The position numbers and the translations under genes are program-made. This document shows positions 25,144-40,100 of a stretch of DNA of 64,000 nucleotides, piece after piece. Positions within the stretch are counted from its first letter, which is position 1. Each line of letters begins with the position of its first letter. A model generated the notes under the pieces. The model did no database searches, was not told the DNA's origin, and was given only the letters and a program-made list of their open reading frames with translations. Source of the stretch: a virus; the IMG/VR virus record IMGVR_UViG_3300002144_000089, positions 1 through 64,000 of that record, one strand, 5' to 3'.

Positions 25144-28100
25144 TGGCTAAGAATGATCAAAACGAAAGCGCTCTACCTGTTCCGGGTCAGAATAACAAAA
25201 TTACTGCGAGTGATTTTTTACCCAAGTTCTTTAGAACACAGGCAAACAAAAAGTTTTTACAAGGCACACTTGATCAACTTATACAGCCCGGCGTCGCTGA
25301 AAAGATTAATGGTTACTACGGTAGAACAACTGCTAAAGCATACAAAACTACAGACAACTATGTAGATGATGTAACTAATGATAGAACCAATTATCAATTA
25401 GAACCTGCTACTGTTATCAAAGACAATTATGAAAATGTAACTTTTTACAAAGATTATAATGACTATATTGGTCAGCTAGGAGTTTTTGGTGCAAACACTG
25501 CTAATCACAGTCGTTTAAACAGTCAAGAAACATATGCATGGAACCCAAATATTGATTGGGACAAATTTGTAAACTTCCGTGAATATTATTGGTTGCCAAA
25601 CGGTCCTATTAGTATGCCTGTAAGAGGACAGAGTAGAGAAGTTGTTAGTACGTATGCTGTTACAATAGAAGATCAAGGTGACAACGTTGCTTATGTGTTT
25701 AATGACGGATTAACACGTAATCCTAAACTAAAGCTCTATCGCGGACAGACATACCGTTTTGAAATTGATACACCTGGCCATCCAATGGCAATTGCCATCA
25801 GCAGAACATTTACTCCTGGTACTGCAATACTAACAGCAGGTACAGAAGGTCTTCGCGGTTCAGGACTGTTTGATGCAGTACTGTACGGTAATGAATATGA
25901 CCAAGGTGAATATATTATTCTTCCAAGCGGCGGCAGCGTAACATTTGCTGCTGATGATAACGTTTCAACATTATATCCAGACGGCATCCGTAAGCTAGGT
26001 GAAGAAGGCGAAGAAGTAGCCATTGCTTATGTCGAAAAAGGCACAATAGAATTTACTATTCCTTTTAATGCACCTGATAAACTATACTACATTAGTAAAA
26101 ATGCAGTAGATACTAGCGGTATTTTTAAAATCTATGATATTGAAGAAAATGCGTTCTTAGATGTTGCTGAAGAAATACTAGGTAAGAAGACATATCTAAG
26201 TGCAAATGGTGTAGAACTATCAAACGGAATGAAAATTACATTCCAAGGCGATGTTACACCTGCAATGTACGAAACTAACGATTGGTATGTAGAAGGTGTT
26301 GGCACTAAAATAACTTTAATAAAAGATCAAGATTTAATTATCCCAGCAGCATATAGTGATACTAAGCGTATTCCGTTTGATAGCGATAATTTTGATACCC
26401 TACCGTTTGGTGATGCAAGTGCATATGCAACCGAAAAAGATTATATTGTAGTTAATAGAGCATCTCTTGACAGAAATGCGTGGAGTCGTTATAATAGATG
26501 GCACCACAAAGATGTAATCTTAAAAAGTTTTCAATTAAACAATCTTCCTAGAGACGTTGACGAAACTGCTCGTGCAAAACGACCTATTATAGAATTCGAA
26601 GCAGGATTAAAATTAAATAACTTTGGTGCATACGCTAAAACAGATGTTGACTTAATTGACACATACACTACAGATGTATTCAGTACAATTGAAGGACAAA
26701 TAGGTTATAATATTGACGGAGTTAATTTAGCTGATAACATGCGTATATTGTTTACAGCAGACACAGATATATTAGTAAGCGGAAAAATTTATCAAGTTAA
26801 GTTTGTTACAATTGGAAATGTTAGACAAATTAGTTTAGTTGAAACTGTTGATACAACACCAATTGATCTTGAAACAGTATTAGTTACACAAGGCGCAAAA
26901 AATGCTGGTAAGAGTTACCACTATCACGGCAACGCATGGGTAGCTGCACAGGAAAAAACAACACGCAATCAATCACCGTTATTTGAAGTGTTTGATGTAA
27001 ATGGAAACAGTTTTAGTGACGGAACATATTACGGATCAACTACATTCAAAGGGTCTAAATTATTTTCATATGCAGTAGGTGAAGGCAATGTAGATACCGA
27101 ATTAGGATTTGCTTTAAGTTATAAATCAATTGAAAACTCGGGTGACATTGTTTTTGACTTTAATTTGTTAAACGATACATTTACATATCAAACTGAAACT
27201 GATTTATTTTCACAGGCTATTAATAGCGGTTATTTAAAGAAGTTTAAATCACTTACTTTATTTAATTACGTAAATGGGTTTAGTAGTACTCCAGCTGTTA
27301 GTAAACAGTATGTCATAAGAGAATATGTAGCAACAGATATTCAAGTTAACAACTTTAAAATCGATGTTTATAACAACTCAAGTAGTCTAACAGACCTAAA
27401 AATAGTAGTATTTGTAAACAATAAATTAAAATTAGCTAACACCGACTATACAATTGATAAAACTTCTGCTAATGCTGTTGTTGTTTTTAATAATGATTTA
27501 ACAGTTAATGATGTTATTAAAATTAAAACAGATAGTAAAACTATTAAAAATTCTAACGGTTACTATGAGTTTCCGTATAACCTAGAACGTAATCCGTTAA
27601 ATGACGATGTTAGTCAATTTACACTAGGCGAGGTAATTGATCACGTTGACAGTATGTTAGAAGACATACCTAGATATTCGGGAGCATACCTTGGTTCAAG
27701 TAACTTACGTGATCTAGGCGACTTAGATCGATACGGCAAACGATTTGTTAAACATAGCGGCCCGATTAACTTACCATTATATCATGTAACTAATAAAAGT
27801 TATAATATTATAAAGGCACTAAAGTATTCTAAAAAAGAGTATTCAAGATTTAAGAAAACTTTCTTAGATACTGCTGCTAGTTTAGGATATGATGGTCCAA
27901 TTAAAACTCATGTTGATCTTATTTTAAAAACGATTAACAGTGATAAATTAAAGTCGCAACCGTTTTACTTTTCGGACATGCTTGCATTAGGAGCATCTAA
28001 TAAAATTGAATACAAAGTATTAGATTCAAGAGTAACAGATTATCCAATTACTACTAAGTATAATCTTTTAACTTTAAGTTCAAAAAGCATAACTATCTAC

Positions 28101-31100
28101 CTAAACGGAGTTCAGCTAACAAATATTAAAGATTATAACTTTGATGTAGCTGGATACGTTTCGATTGCCGCTGGCCAAGTAGAAAATGACGTAATTGAAA
28201 TTCACGAGTATGCAACTACAGACGGAAGTTTCGTTGCTCCAACTCCTACTAAATTAGGGTTGTATCCTAAGTACTATCCTGAGTTAACTATTGACGATAC
28301 TGTGCTTGCAGATGAACCGGTGTCAACAGGTCCGTTTAAAGTCTACGGTGAAGATAGTACTACTGGCACTAGAGGTTGGTTCTATCCTGTTTATACAACT
28401 AAGAGTGCAGCTGGCGCAGGAGCAGCATCAAAATCTTATACGTTTGTTGGAATGAATAAAATATTCTATATGCCAACAGTTGGCGCAACTCTTGGAGCAA
28501 ATGATAACATAGAAATCAATGAATACCCAGTGGGTGTTGCTTTTATTAGAGGACACGACGGTAGTTATGTTAAAGCTTATAAAGATTTTAGAGACGAATT
28601 ATTATTAGAATTAGAAAAAAGAATTTTTAATAATATCAAAGCAAAATATTCAACCGATAGACTAGATGTCAATACATTCATTGGCGGCGAATTTAGAACT
28701 AATGAATTTACAAAAGTTGAAGTTGATAATACGCTTCTTGGAGATTTCCAAAAGTGGTTGCAAGAAAATTTAAACAATCAAACATATACTAATAATACAT
28801 TTTATAATAGAAACAACAACTGGACATTTAATTATTCAGACACTACGTCTCCAAACGGCATTGAAAACGCAGGCTTTTGGAGAGGTGTTTATATAAGAGC
28901 ATTTGATACTGATCGTCCTCACAGTCATCCTTGGGAAATGTTGGGGTTAACAACTAAGCCGAGCTGGTGGAATACTGTTTACGGTCCTGCTCCTTATACA
29001 GGTGATAACCTAGTATTATGGAGAGATTTAGAACAAGGACGTATTGCAGATCCTGCAAATACTAGAATTGATCTAAACTATGCTCGTCCTGGACTAACTA
29101 GTTTTATCCCAGTTGATAGTAACGGTAAATTATTATCACCGTTGAATAGTAAATATGCTAAGAATTTCCAAATTCAAAATGCTACTAGAAACTTTAAATT
29201 TGGCGATTACGCTCCGATTGAAAATGCATGGCGCAGAAGTCCTGAGTATCCGTTTGCTATATTAACTGCAATGTTGTTAAACAAGCCTGCAAAAACAATG
29301 GGCTTGGGATTTGATATTTCGAGAATATCGAAGAACTTGGCTAATCAGTGGGTTGATATAGATACAAATAAACCTATAGTTATTAAAGATTTAACATTGC
29401 CAAATACATATGAGTCAGATGTTAGAACTAACACAGCAGGTTTAGTAAACTACATTTACAATCTTGTAGCAAGTGATATTTTAACAGTATACGAAGGATA
29501 TAGAACTGAATTAGCATCAATTACTAATCAATTAGGTATTAAGATTGCTGGATTTACAAGTAAAGAAAAATTTAATATAATTCTTGACAGTAGATCGCCT
29601 ACGCAATCTCAGACACAAGATGGCATATTTGTTCCTCAAGAAAATTATCAAGTTTTCTTAAACACAAGTAGTCCTAGTGAACTAGCAGTGTTTAGTGGTA
29701 TTATTGCAGAACGCACTGAGTTAGGATATGTAGTAAGAGGATACAATATTGAAAAACCGTATTTTGAATACTATACAGCTAGAGAAGGATCGTCTGCTAG
29801 TACAGTAACAGTTGGTGGAATTTCTGAAAAGGTATCTCCTTGGGATTCTAATACCTCTTATCTTAGCGGCGAAGTAATACAGCATAATAATGCATATTAT
29901 AGAGTAATTAATTCTTTTACTACTAGTTTAACATTTGATACTAATAATATAGTTAAACTTCCTACATTGCCACTAAAGGGTGGAAGAACAGCGCAGTTTA
30001 AGAAAGACTTTGATACTGCTGAAATTAAAACTCTACAATACGGCAGTCGTCTTAACACTGCACAAGAAGTAGTTGATTTTATTCTAGGATATAGTGTAAG
30101 ACAAAAAGAAATTGGATTTAGTTTTGAAAATGTTATTGATGGTTCAAATTCAGTTGAAAATTGGAGTCAAAGTGCAAAAGAATTTTTATTCTGGACAACA
30201 CAAGGTTGGGCAAATAGTTCTTTAATTGCACTAAGTCCTGCTGCAAACTTGTTAGAATTCCAACGAGATTATTATGTAGTTGACAACATCAAAGACGAGT
30301 TCTACGGTTATAGTATTTTTAAAGCCGACGGGCAATTCTTAGCTTCAGAATTTAACAGCCTGTTAAGAGATCAAAATAGTTTTGGTATTGAAACAGTTGG
30401 GACCGATGAAGGATTGTATCACGTATCGCTACCGCTAGTCCAAAAAGAACATGTTGTACTATTAGACAATACAACAGATTTTAATGATACAATTTACAAC
30501 CCGAGAACTGGTTACAGACAAGAAAGAGTTCGTGTCAACGGTTATAGATCAGATAATTGGAATGGTGGACTCAACATTCCGGGATTTGTTTATGATGATG
30601 CAAGATACACTGACTGGGCGCAATGGAAAGATTATGTTATTGGTGATATTGTAAAATATAAACAATACTATTATGTTGCAACTAGCAATGTAAGCGGATC
30701 ACAGAACTTTAATTCTACATTATGGTATCGCCTAAACGAAAAACCAGTATCACAACTAATGACTAACTTTGATTACAGAGTTACACAGTTTACTGATTTT
30801 TACGATTTAGATTCAGATAGTTTTGATATCGAACAACAAAAAATGGCACAGCATTTGATAGGTTATCAAAAGCGCCAATACCTTGCAAATATAATCAATG
30901 ACGATGTAAGCCAGTTTAAATTCTACAGAGGCGCAATTGCTGACAAAGGCACAATGAATGTGTTTACTAAATTGTTTGATGCGCTAGGTAATACAACTGA
31001 CAACTTACAGTTCTATGAAGAATGGGCAATCCAAGTCGGCCGCTTTGGCGCAGTTGATGATGTTCAACAAATAGAATATAACTTAAAACAAGATAAAATG

Positions 31101-34100
31101 CAAGAGTCGCCTCAAGCAGTTGAACTTGTAAGTTCGTTGCCTGCAACAAACTTTGATAAAATTTATAGAATTTTACCAAACGAAGTGTTTGACAAACCTG
31201 CAGGATATACACATGCACCGTTTCCTACTAAAACAATAACTAGCGAATATATTAGAACTGCTGGTTATACAAACGAAGATGATGTTGATTTTGTTGTTAG
31301 CAACATGATAGATTTGTCAGCAGTAGATACTAATCAAATTAAACTAGGCGACACTATTTGGATAACTGACACAGATAATAAATCGTGGACAGTAATGCAA
31401 TTGGTTCGAGCAAATGTAAACGCCCTCAAAGTAAACACACTTATTCGAGAAATAGCAGACAATGGTTTAAATCTAGTTGAAATAACATTAGACAAATGGG
31501 CAGTTGGGATACTATCGGTAGGCGACTATATTGGCGTTCGCGGAGCAACTGCATATTCAATCAATGGATTGTATGAAATTGATAATATCAATCTTAATAC
31601 TATTCAAATAAGAGTTCCATCAGGTAATGACATTTCAAATTTTGAAGAAGAAAAATTTGCAATGTCTAAGTTAAGAACTGTAAGAGTTGAAGACGTTACT
31701 GGAATTAATGCTGCAACTAATCAAGACATTTATAGCAAACAACGTCTATGGATTGATACATATAATAGTGAATGGGCAGTATTAGAAAATAATGCAGTTT
31801 ATTTAAATTCTCAAGCAATCACAAACCCATCAGAATACGATAGTACTGATCAGGGATTTAGTAACAGTGTTGCAATAACAAAAAATAATACTAATGTTTT
31901 TGTGTCAGCACCTAATGATGCCAATGGCAAAGTATCAGTGTATAGAAGAACTAGAGAATCTTCAAATCTGTTATTAGATCAAGAAATTACTATAGAAAAC
32001 GACAACTTGTTTACTCGTGCTAATAGTAATTTTGGAAGAAGTGTTGCAGTATCGCCTGACGGCGAATATCTTGTTGTAGGTATTCCGCAAGCTAGTGATG
32101 TTAACACTCGCCTATCATATAAAACAGATGCTGCTACAGGATTAAGCACATTTGATTTCCAGCCAGATGCAAACTATATTAAAAATGATATTGTACGTTA
32201 TAGAGAGAGCTTGTGGAAAACAAATAGAGCAATTCTTCCACAAATAGCCAACCAACCATTTAGTACGTTTGATACATATGTAAACATTGCTAGTGCAGCA
32301 GATGCTGACAGCACCACTCTAAACTTATTAGTTACTGGCGACCCGGGGTTACCAAACAACACAGTTAGTCATTTATTAGTACGTGCTCCTGAAGACATGT
32401 ATATTGGTACAACTGCAGGCGATACTGTAAACTTGTACTGGAATAGACGTAGTTTTGCATATCCAACACTAGATAACTACCTTCCATTTGCTGGAGTAAT
32501 TCCTCAAATTACAATAGATTTTATAAGCCAAGATCATACCATTATTGAAAAAATTGACCATGTATTTTTTGTTGATACTTTTGTGACATTGCCAACTGTA
32601 GGTGCTACTGTAACAACCGATAGTGGCAGTGCAACAGTAGCATATGTTGGCAATCGCAGAGATAGTGCAGTAATTTATGTTAAAAATACTAATGGTGTTT
32701 TTGATATTACTGGAGAATTGTTTATTGAAGAGCTAGACTTTGTGGGATTTTATACCGAAGAGTCGACATACAGCACAACTGATGCAGTAGGCGGCTTTTG
32801 GATGATTGCTGCGCCTGCATATTTAAACAATAGCACCTATTATGATACAGCCCGCGGCTTAGTTTATGCAGACGTTAGATTACAAGGATCTGCAAGAAGT
32901 CTCAACGAATATTATAACATTCAAGACACTGTAGGTACAATTGGAATTTATGTAACTAACAAGAATCAAGCAAGCTATATTGAACAGTTATCATATCGCG
33001 GCGATCCAGCTAACCAAGATGCTGCTGACGGAGTTGAGAGAGATCTTCCTAGCAATAAATGGGTAGCACGAGCAGGAAAATTGTTTACTGATAATTTAAC
33101 TATTGGAAATACTACTCAGTTTAGATTGTATGATCTTGACAATAGAACTATTGACGTTGCTAGTGCGGGATTTACTTACGATATTTTTAACAAACAACAA
33201 ACAATTGTTGATTTATGGGACGGATATATTGACTTTACACTAAGTGAATTTGACTTCCAAGGATTTGCATACGAACCACAAGTTGGCGACGTCCTTGAAG
33301 ATGTACAAATTCCTAGAGACGGCCAAGGCGGCTTAGCTCTAACTACTATTACAACTAGTAGTGCTGAAGTAATGTTCATGCAACGTAACTTTACCAGCGT
33401 TAGAGTTTATGTAAAGATTGTTCCAAATTTAAACGGCACTACCGGTACTTGGACACAACAATCAAATATTGGCCGATTCCAGTTGCGCAGAAGAGCCAAC
33501 CCAAGTTTAAGATCTGGCGATGTTGCTCGTACAATTGGTACAGTGACAGACATTAATAATAGTATTGTACTAGGTACATCTTTAATTGGTAAGCTAGTAG
33601 TATTTGAACACACTAGCACGTTTGATATTGTTTCTAATCCAACTATTGTTGACGAAGAATATTGGTTCTTTGACGAAACAATAGAGTCAGGAATTCAAAG
33701 ATTACCAAATCCTCCGTACAGCTTAAATAAAGACTATACACAAATCTATAATATTCCTGCAGAAAAAACAGGATCTAGTTCTTCAATGGAAAACGAAGGT
33801 GCTATTGCTATCTATAGAAAATTGCGTGACGGTACTTATAGATTCCAAACTGTATTTGTATCAGAATATAGAGCAGCAAATAGAAACTTTGGTTCTAAAG
33901 TTGCAATAGTACAAACTGGCAACTACTACACACTACTAGTTGCTAGTGATAGTATTGCTAGTGCCGGCGAAACTGATAGTACTGGCAGAAGAGTACAACC
34001 TGGTGCAATTGAAATATTCCGCCATGGAACAAAAGCAACTGACAGCTTTAAGGGTGAATATCAATTAATAGCATACTCAGTGGGCGACATTGTAATATAC

Positions 34101-37100
34101 AAAGACGATTATTATATTGCACTTAAAAATACAACTGCTGACCAAAATGTTATAATTGATCCGATTTATTGGAATAAAATTAGCTGGAAACACGGTAAAG
34201 ATTCAAACTTCCGCGGCGCATTTGACAGCACTTACACCTATAAAAAGGATAACATTGTTGTACACGACAATGTATTGTGGAAAGCACTAACAAATATTGC
34301 AGTAGGCGCAGCAATTCCTAGTGTTTTAAATAACTCTTGGATAGAAGTTACCACAGATGTAGATTATTTAGGATACTTGCCAAACTTAACTGCAAATGCA
34401 TTTTATGATGAAGCAGTATTTGATCCTATTGAAAACATATTAGAATTTAGCAAGAGCTTTGACATCAGCGATGATGCTCAAGTATTAGTTGTAACAAGTA
34501 CACAGACTGATACGTCTAGTACAACAAATACAAAACTTGCAATCTATCGTGCAATTGAAGATAAATTTGTATTAGATCAAGTAATTGCTGCTCCTACTGA
34601 TGTAGACGCCTGGGGCGACAAAGTTAGCATGAATCCAGTAGGAACACAAATTGCTGTAAGTTCAATGCTAAACGATTCTAACAAAGTTAATCAAGGTGTT
34701 GTATATGTTTATACACAAACAGCTGGAACATTTACTTTAACACAGACACTAACGCCGCCAAATAATGAAGAAAGCGAAGGCTTTGGCTTTGGTCTATCTT
34801 ACGGCACTGATAACTTAGTAGTATCGAGCTTAAATGGTGATCAGACAATACCAACTACGTTTGACGTTACAGTGTTTAGTGCTACAGAAGATACTGCAAC
34901 AACATTTGATAACGAGTTTACAAACTTTAGAAATATTAAACTTGACAAGGGTGTGGTATACGTTTATGAAAATATTAACAATAACTTAATATATTCAGAG
35001 CAATTTGTTTATCCATTAACACAAACTACGTTTGGTGAGAACATCTATACTAATAACAATCATGTATATATTGGTATGCCAGATCAAGTTGACGGCGATA
35101 GCAAAGGTATGCTGCTTGACTTTAGAAAAAATGAACGCACATTTGCATGGGGTGTTATTAGCGAAGGTATTACTCCAGTAGACGTTGAGAACATGCGCGG
35201 CATGTTCTTGTATAACAAGCGTGAAAATCGTATTGTAAGTTATATCGATTACATTGACCCAGTACAGGGCAAAATTGCAGGACCAGCAGATCAAGAAATT
35301 ACATTTAAAACACCATTTGATCCAGCAGTATATAACACAGGAAATACTTCAGATAGCTCAGTTGATCCTAACAGAGCATGGACAGAAAAACACGTAGGAC
35401 AAGTTTGGTGGAATATATCAAGTGCTAAATTTGAACACGCATACCAAGGATCGACAACATTCCAAAAAAATAACTGGAACAAGCTAGCCGCTGGCGCAAG
35501 AATTGATGTATTTGAGTGGGTTGAAAGTAACTTCATTCCAAGTATATGGGATAGTATTGCCGATACTCCTGACGGAATAGCTGCCGGAATTAGTGGTATT
35601 AGTTTGTTCGGCGATGCTAGATACTCAACTAAAATAATATATGATAATATTAGTAAAACGTTTGCTAACAGATATTATTTCTGGGTAGTTAACAAAGTTA
35701 CTGTTCCAGTAATGGAAAACAGAAAACTAAGCATTAGAGATATTGCAGCACTAATTGAAAATCCAAGAACACAAGGGTATCCATTTGTAAGCTTACTTTC
35801 TAATAGCAAGTTTGTTCTTAATAACTTTGATACACTTATCAATAGTGACGATTTAGTATTAAATATAAAATATTCTACAGGTCCTAAACGATCACAAAAT
35901 GTACATAGCCAGTACAAATTAATATCAGATGGTTTAAGTACAAGTAGACCAGATCCTGATATTGAACGTAAATGGTTTGACAGTTTAATTGGTTTTGACG
36001 ACAATAATAGAATTGTTCCAGATCCTAGTATTACTATAAAAAATCGTTATGGTGTCCAAAATCGTCCAAGACAAAGTATGTTTGTTAATAGATTTGAAGC
36101 ATTAAAACAAACTATTGAAAGAATAAACTTAAAGTTAGCAGAAAATCTTATAGTCGACGAATATGATATTTCGTCATTAACACAACAAGATACTAAGCCT
36201 ACTTTAATATCTCAAGATTATGATTTAGCAGTAGATACTTTAGCTGAACTTGTATTTGTAAGTACAAATAAAATTACACCTGCGGTATTAACGCCAATAA
36301 TTACTAATGGTCGAATTTCTAGAATTAATATTACTAATGCAGGCAGAGGTTATAAAGTGGCCCCTAGCTTTAAAATTAATGGCAAAGGAACTGATGCAGA
36401 GTTTAATGTTACTATTAATAACTTAGGTCAAATTACTTCGGTTAAAATTACTAACGCCGGTAAGGGGTACGATGCAACCACTAACATTACAGTTAGACCA
36501 TTTACAGTTTTAGTTAATGCTGACGAAAGTATACAAGACAAATGGGCATTATATTCTTGGAACGGAAGTGCTTGGTACAGAAGAAAACTACAAAGTTATA
36601 ATGTTGATTTGTTTTGGGATTATATAGACTGGTATGCCCCTGGATTTAATCAGTTTACAAATATTAATAATACAATTTTAGGATCTTATCAGTTACCTAG
36701 TTTAGATAATAATATAGGTAACATTGTAAAAATTGAAACAGTTGGATCTGGCGGTTGGTTATTACTACAAAAAGTGGACGATCAGGATACTGAAGATTAT
36801 ACAATTAACTATAATACTATTGGTCGCCAAAACGGCACAATACAGTTTAAAGATACGCTGTATGATTATGGCAAAAATACTGTAGGTTTTGACAATCGCA
36901 GTTTTGATAGTAATTTTTACGATAACAATCCGAGTGTTGAGTTAAGAATTATACTTGAAACTATTAGAGATAATATATTTGTAGGTGATTTAGAAATTGA
37001 GTATAATCAATTGTTTATGGCTGCATTGCGTTATGTAATGTCAGAACAACAATCAGTTGATTGGATGTTTAAAACTAGTTTTATAAAAGCAAAGCATAAT

Positions 37101-40100
37101 AGAGAATCATTAAATACAAAAGATATAACATTTAATAATGAAAACTTAGCAAGCTATCAAGACTTTGTTGACGAATTTAAACCTTATTCAACAAAGGTAC
37201 GAGAGTTTGTTAGCGAATATACATCATTAGAACCTACAAATAGTAGCATTAGCGACTTTGACTTGTCTCCTGTTTACAATAAAACTACAGGAACTATTCA
37301 GCCAAGTAACGCAATTGTTGTCAACGGTGTAGTTACGAATGAAAATCTTGATACTACTACATATCCACGTAAAAATTGGAAGGATAATCACGGTTATCAA
37401 GTAACTGAAATTAAGTTAGGCAGCAGCGGCAGCGGCTATACGTTCGAACCTATTGTTAAATTAGTAGGCGGCAACGGCACTGGCGCAACAGCAAAGGCGT
37501 ATTTAGGTTACGGCAACATCACTAGTATTAAAGTTACTAATCCGGGAAATGGTTATACAAGTGCTCCTACAGTTGTTATAACAGGATCACAGTTAGATAC
37601 TGGAACAGCTCCGGCAGCAACAGCAGTACTAGGCAACGGCGTTGTAAGAACTCCGCGTGTTAAGATTAAGTTTGACAGAATTTCTGGAACATTTACATTT
37701 ACGTCTTTAGCTAAAACTGAAACATTTACAGGTACTGGATTTGAGTCACGTTTCTTCTTAGAATGGCCAATGGATCTTGATGTTAAGAAAGTAAAAGTAT
37801 ATGTAGATAATATTTTACAGTTGCGTAGTAAGTACACATTTGAAAATATTGAAAATACAGATAAGACTTATATTAGAGAACAAGGCAAGGTATTATTTAC
37901 TACTCCGCCTAAGCCAAATGCAGTTCTCCGTATAGAATACAATATTCCGTTAAGCATGTTAAATGCGGCAGATAGAATCAATTTAGCGTACAATCCAATT
38001 GCAGGAATGTATGGTAAAGAACTAGCGCAGCTAATGACAGGCATTGACTACGGCGGAGTTGAAGTCCGTAGCTTTGGCTTTACTGGCGCCGCGGGATTTG
38101 ATACTGCTCCTTGGTATACTGATAACTGGGATGAGTTTGATAACACATTTGAAGATGAAGTATTTACAGCAGACGGCTCAACAATTGCAGTACCGTTAAG
38201 TGCAGCTTTAGAAACTGGCGTTGTTTATAACCTTTATAAAAACGGTGTAAGAATTGATGATCCTAATTTTGATGCAGCTACTCCGACTAATGTAAATGCT
38301 ATTACAAACAGCATTACAGGTGACGGCACAACTGATATAATTTATGTACAAGATTTAGGCATAGAATTACTAGACGGCGATGTATTTGTTGTAAGAAAAA
38401 CTACAAGTGATGGTAGTGTTATTCCTGACGCTACTAGCTATGACACTGCACTAAGCGGCGGCGACCTAGCTTATACATCAGCTCGCGGTATTGCAGCAGA
38501 AGAAATTATTGTAGACGGCGACGGATTTGTTACTCCTACAACTAGTGCCGGACCTGAAGAACTAGTACCCGGACAAATTCTTGACACACTTGATATTAAA
38601 GTTTACACAAGAGACAGTGCAGGCCAAGGCGTTATTAACAGTCAAAGCTATATTATGGATAGCACACTAACTTACAATTTAGGTGTTACTCCGAGCAGCA
38701 AAGATGCAGTTATTGTAAAAGTTGCTAACGTTATATTACCGCAAACTGATTATACCATTAACTGGGCAGCTAATACTGTAACATTAAACTCTGTAACACT
38801 AGGAGCAGAGCTTACTATTGTAACAGTTGCACAAGGAACTCAAAATATATTAGACTTTGGACAGCTTGTCGGTGATGGTTCAACTACTGAATTCGAAACA
38901 ACAGTTGATTGGATTGAAGGCGCAAGCGTATATGCAAGCATCAACGGTGTGCAACAAGCAGTCGTTGCATTTAAGTCAGAAACTACTACTAAAACAGTTA
39001 TTAGATTTAACGAAGTAGTAGCTAACAATTCAGCAATTAATTATACTGTATTTGCAGCAGACACTGAAGTTAACTACAGTCAAATTACTAAAGATACATT
39101 TACTGGTAATGGAACTAATGCAGCGTTTACATTAGCAAATGCACCATTGTATGCTATTCCGTCAGAACATAATGTAATTGTTAAAGTAGACAACACTATT
39201 CTAAATGCAGGATATAATATACAATATACAATTCCTGAAAATAATCAACGTGAATATCCATTAGAAATATTCCAGATGCCGCAAGGTAGTTTGGATGTTG
39301 AAGATGTTAAGGTATTCTTAAACGGAGTTGAAATTACAACTCCTACACAATGGCGTTTTGAAATTGCTAATAGTAGTATTACACTGTCGGACGAAATTGG
39401 TGTACCGGGCGACTTAGTTGAAATGTATGTAATTACAGACGGCGATTATAGAATTTCTGGAACTACAGTTACTTTAGATACTGCACCTGTTAACGGAGCA
39501 GTTGTCGAAGTGATACAATTTACAAATCACGACTTGTTAGGTATTGAACGTATCAATTACGATGTAGTGTCAAGAACTACACTAATACCAGAAGATGTAG
39601 ATTATATTACCTACAACAGACTAACAGTTGGAGAAATTACGCTACGTGCGCCAGCAGTTGATGCACAGTACGTTTGGGTAAGTGTAAACGGTGAGTTACT
39701 ATCACCTAGTGTAGATTACTATGTCACAGATGACAAGTTAAAAGTGCAATTAGTTAGACAGCCAGCAGCAAATGATGTTATAGATATTGTTCACTTTACT
39801 GCACCTGTAATTACTCCTAAATTTGCATACAGACAGTTTAAAGATATGCTAAACAGAACACATTTTAAGAGACTTGATACTGCACCTGCTAAACTAGCAC
39901 AAGCATTAAACTATTACGATTTAAGAATCGAGTTAGATAATGCAAGTAGTTTGTCAGAACCAAACAAGGGACAAAATTTACCAGGCGTAATTTTTATCGA
40001 AGGCGAACGAATTGAATACTTTGTAAAAGAAGGCAATACTCTGCGCCAACTACGTAGAGGTACGCTAGGAACTGGCGTTAAAAACACATATGCAATTGAT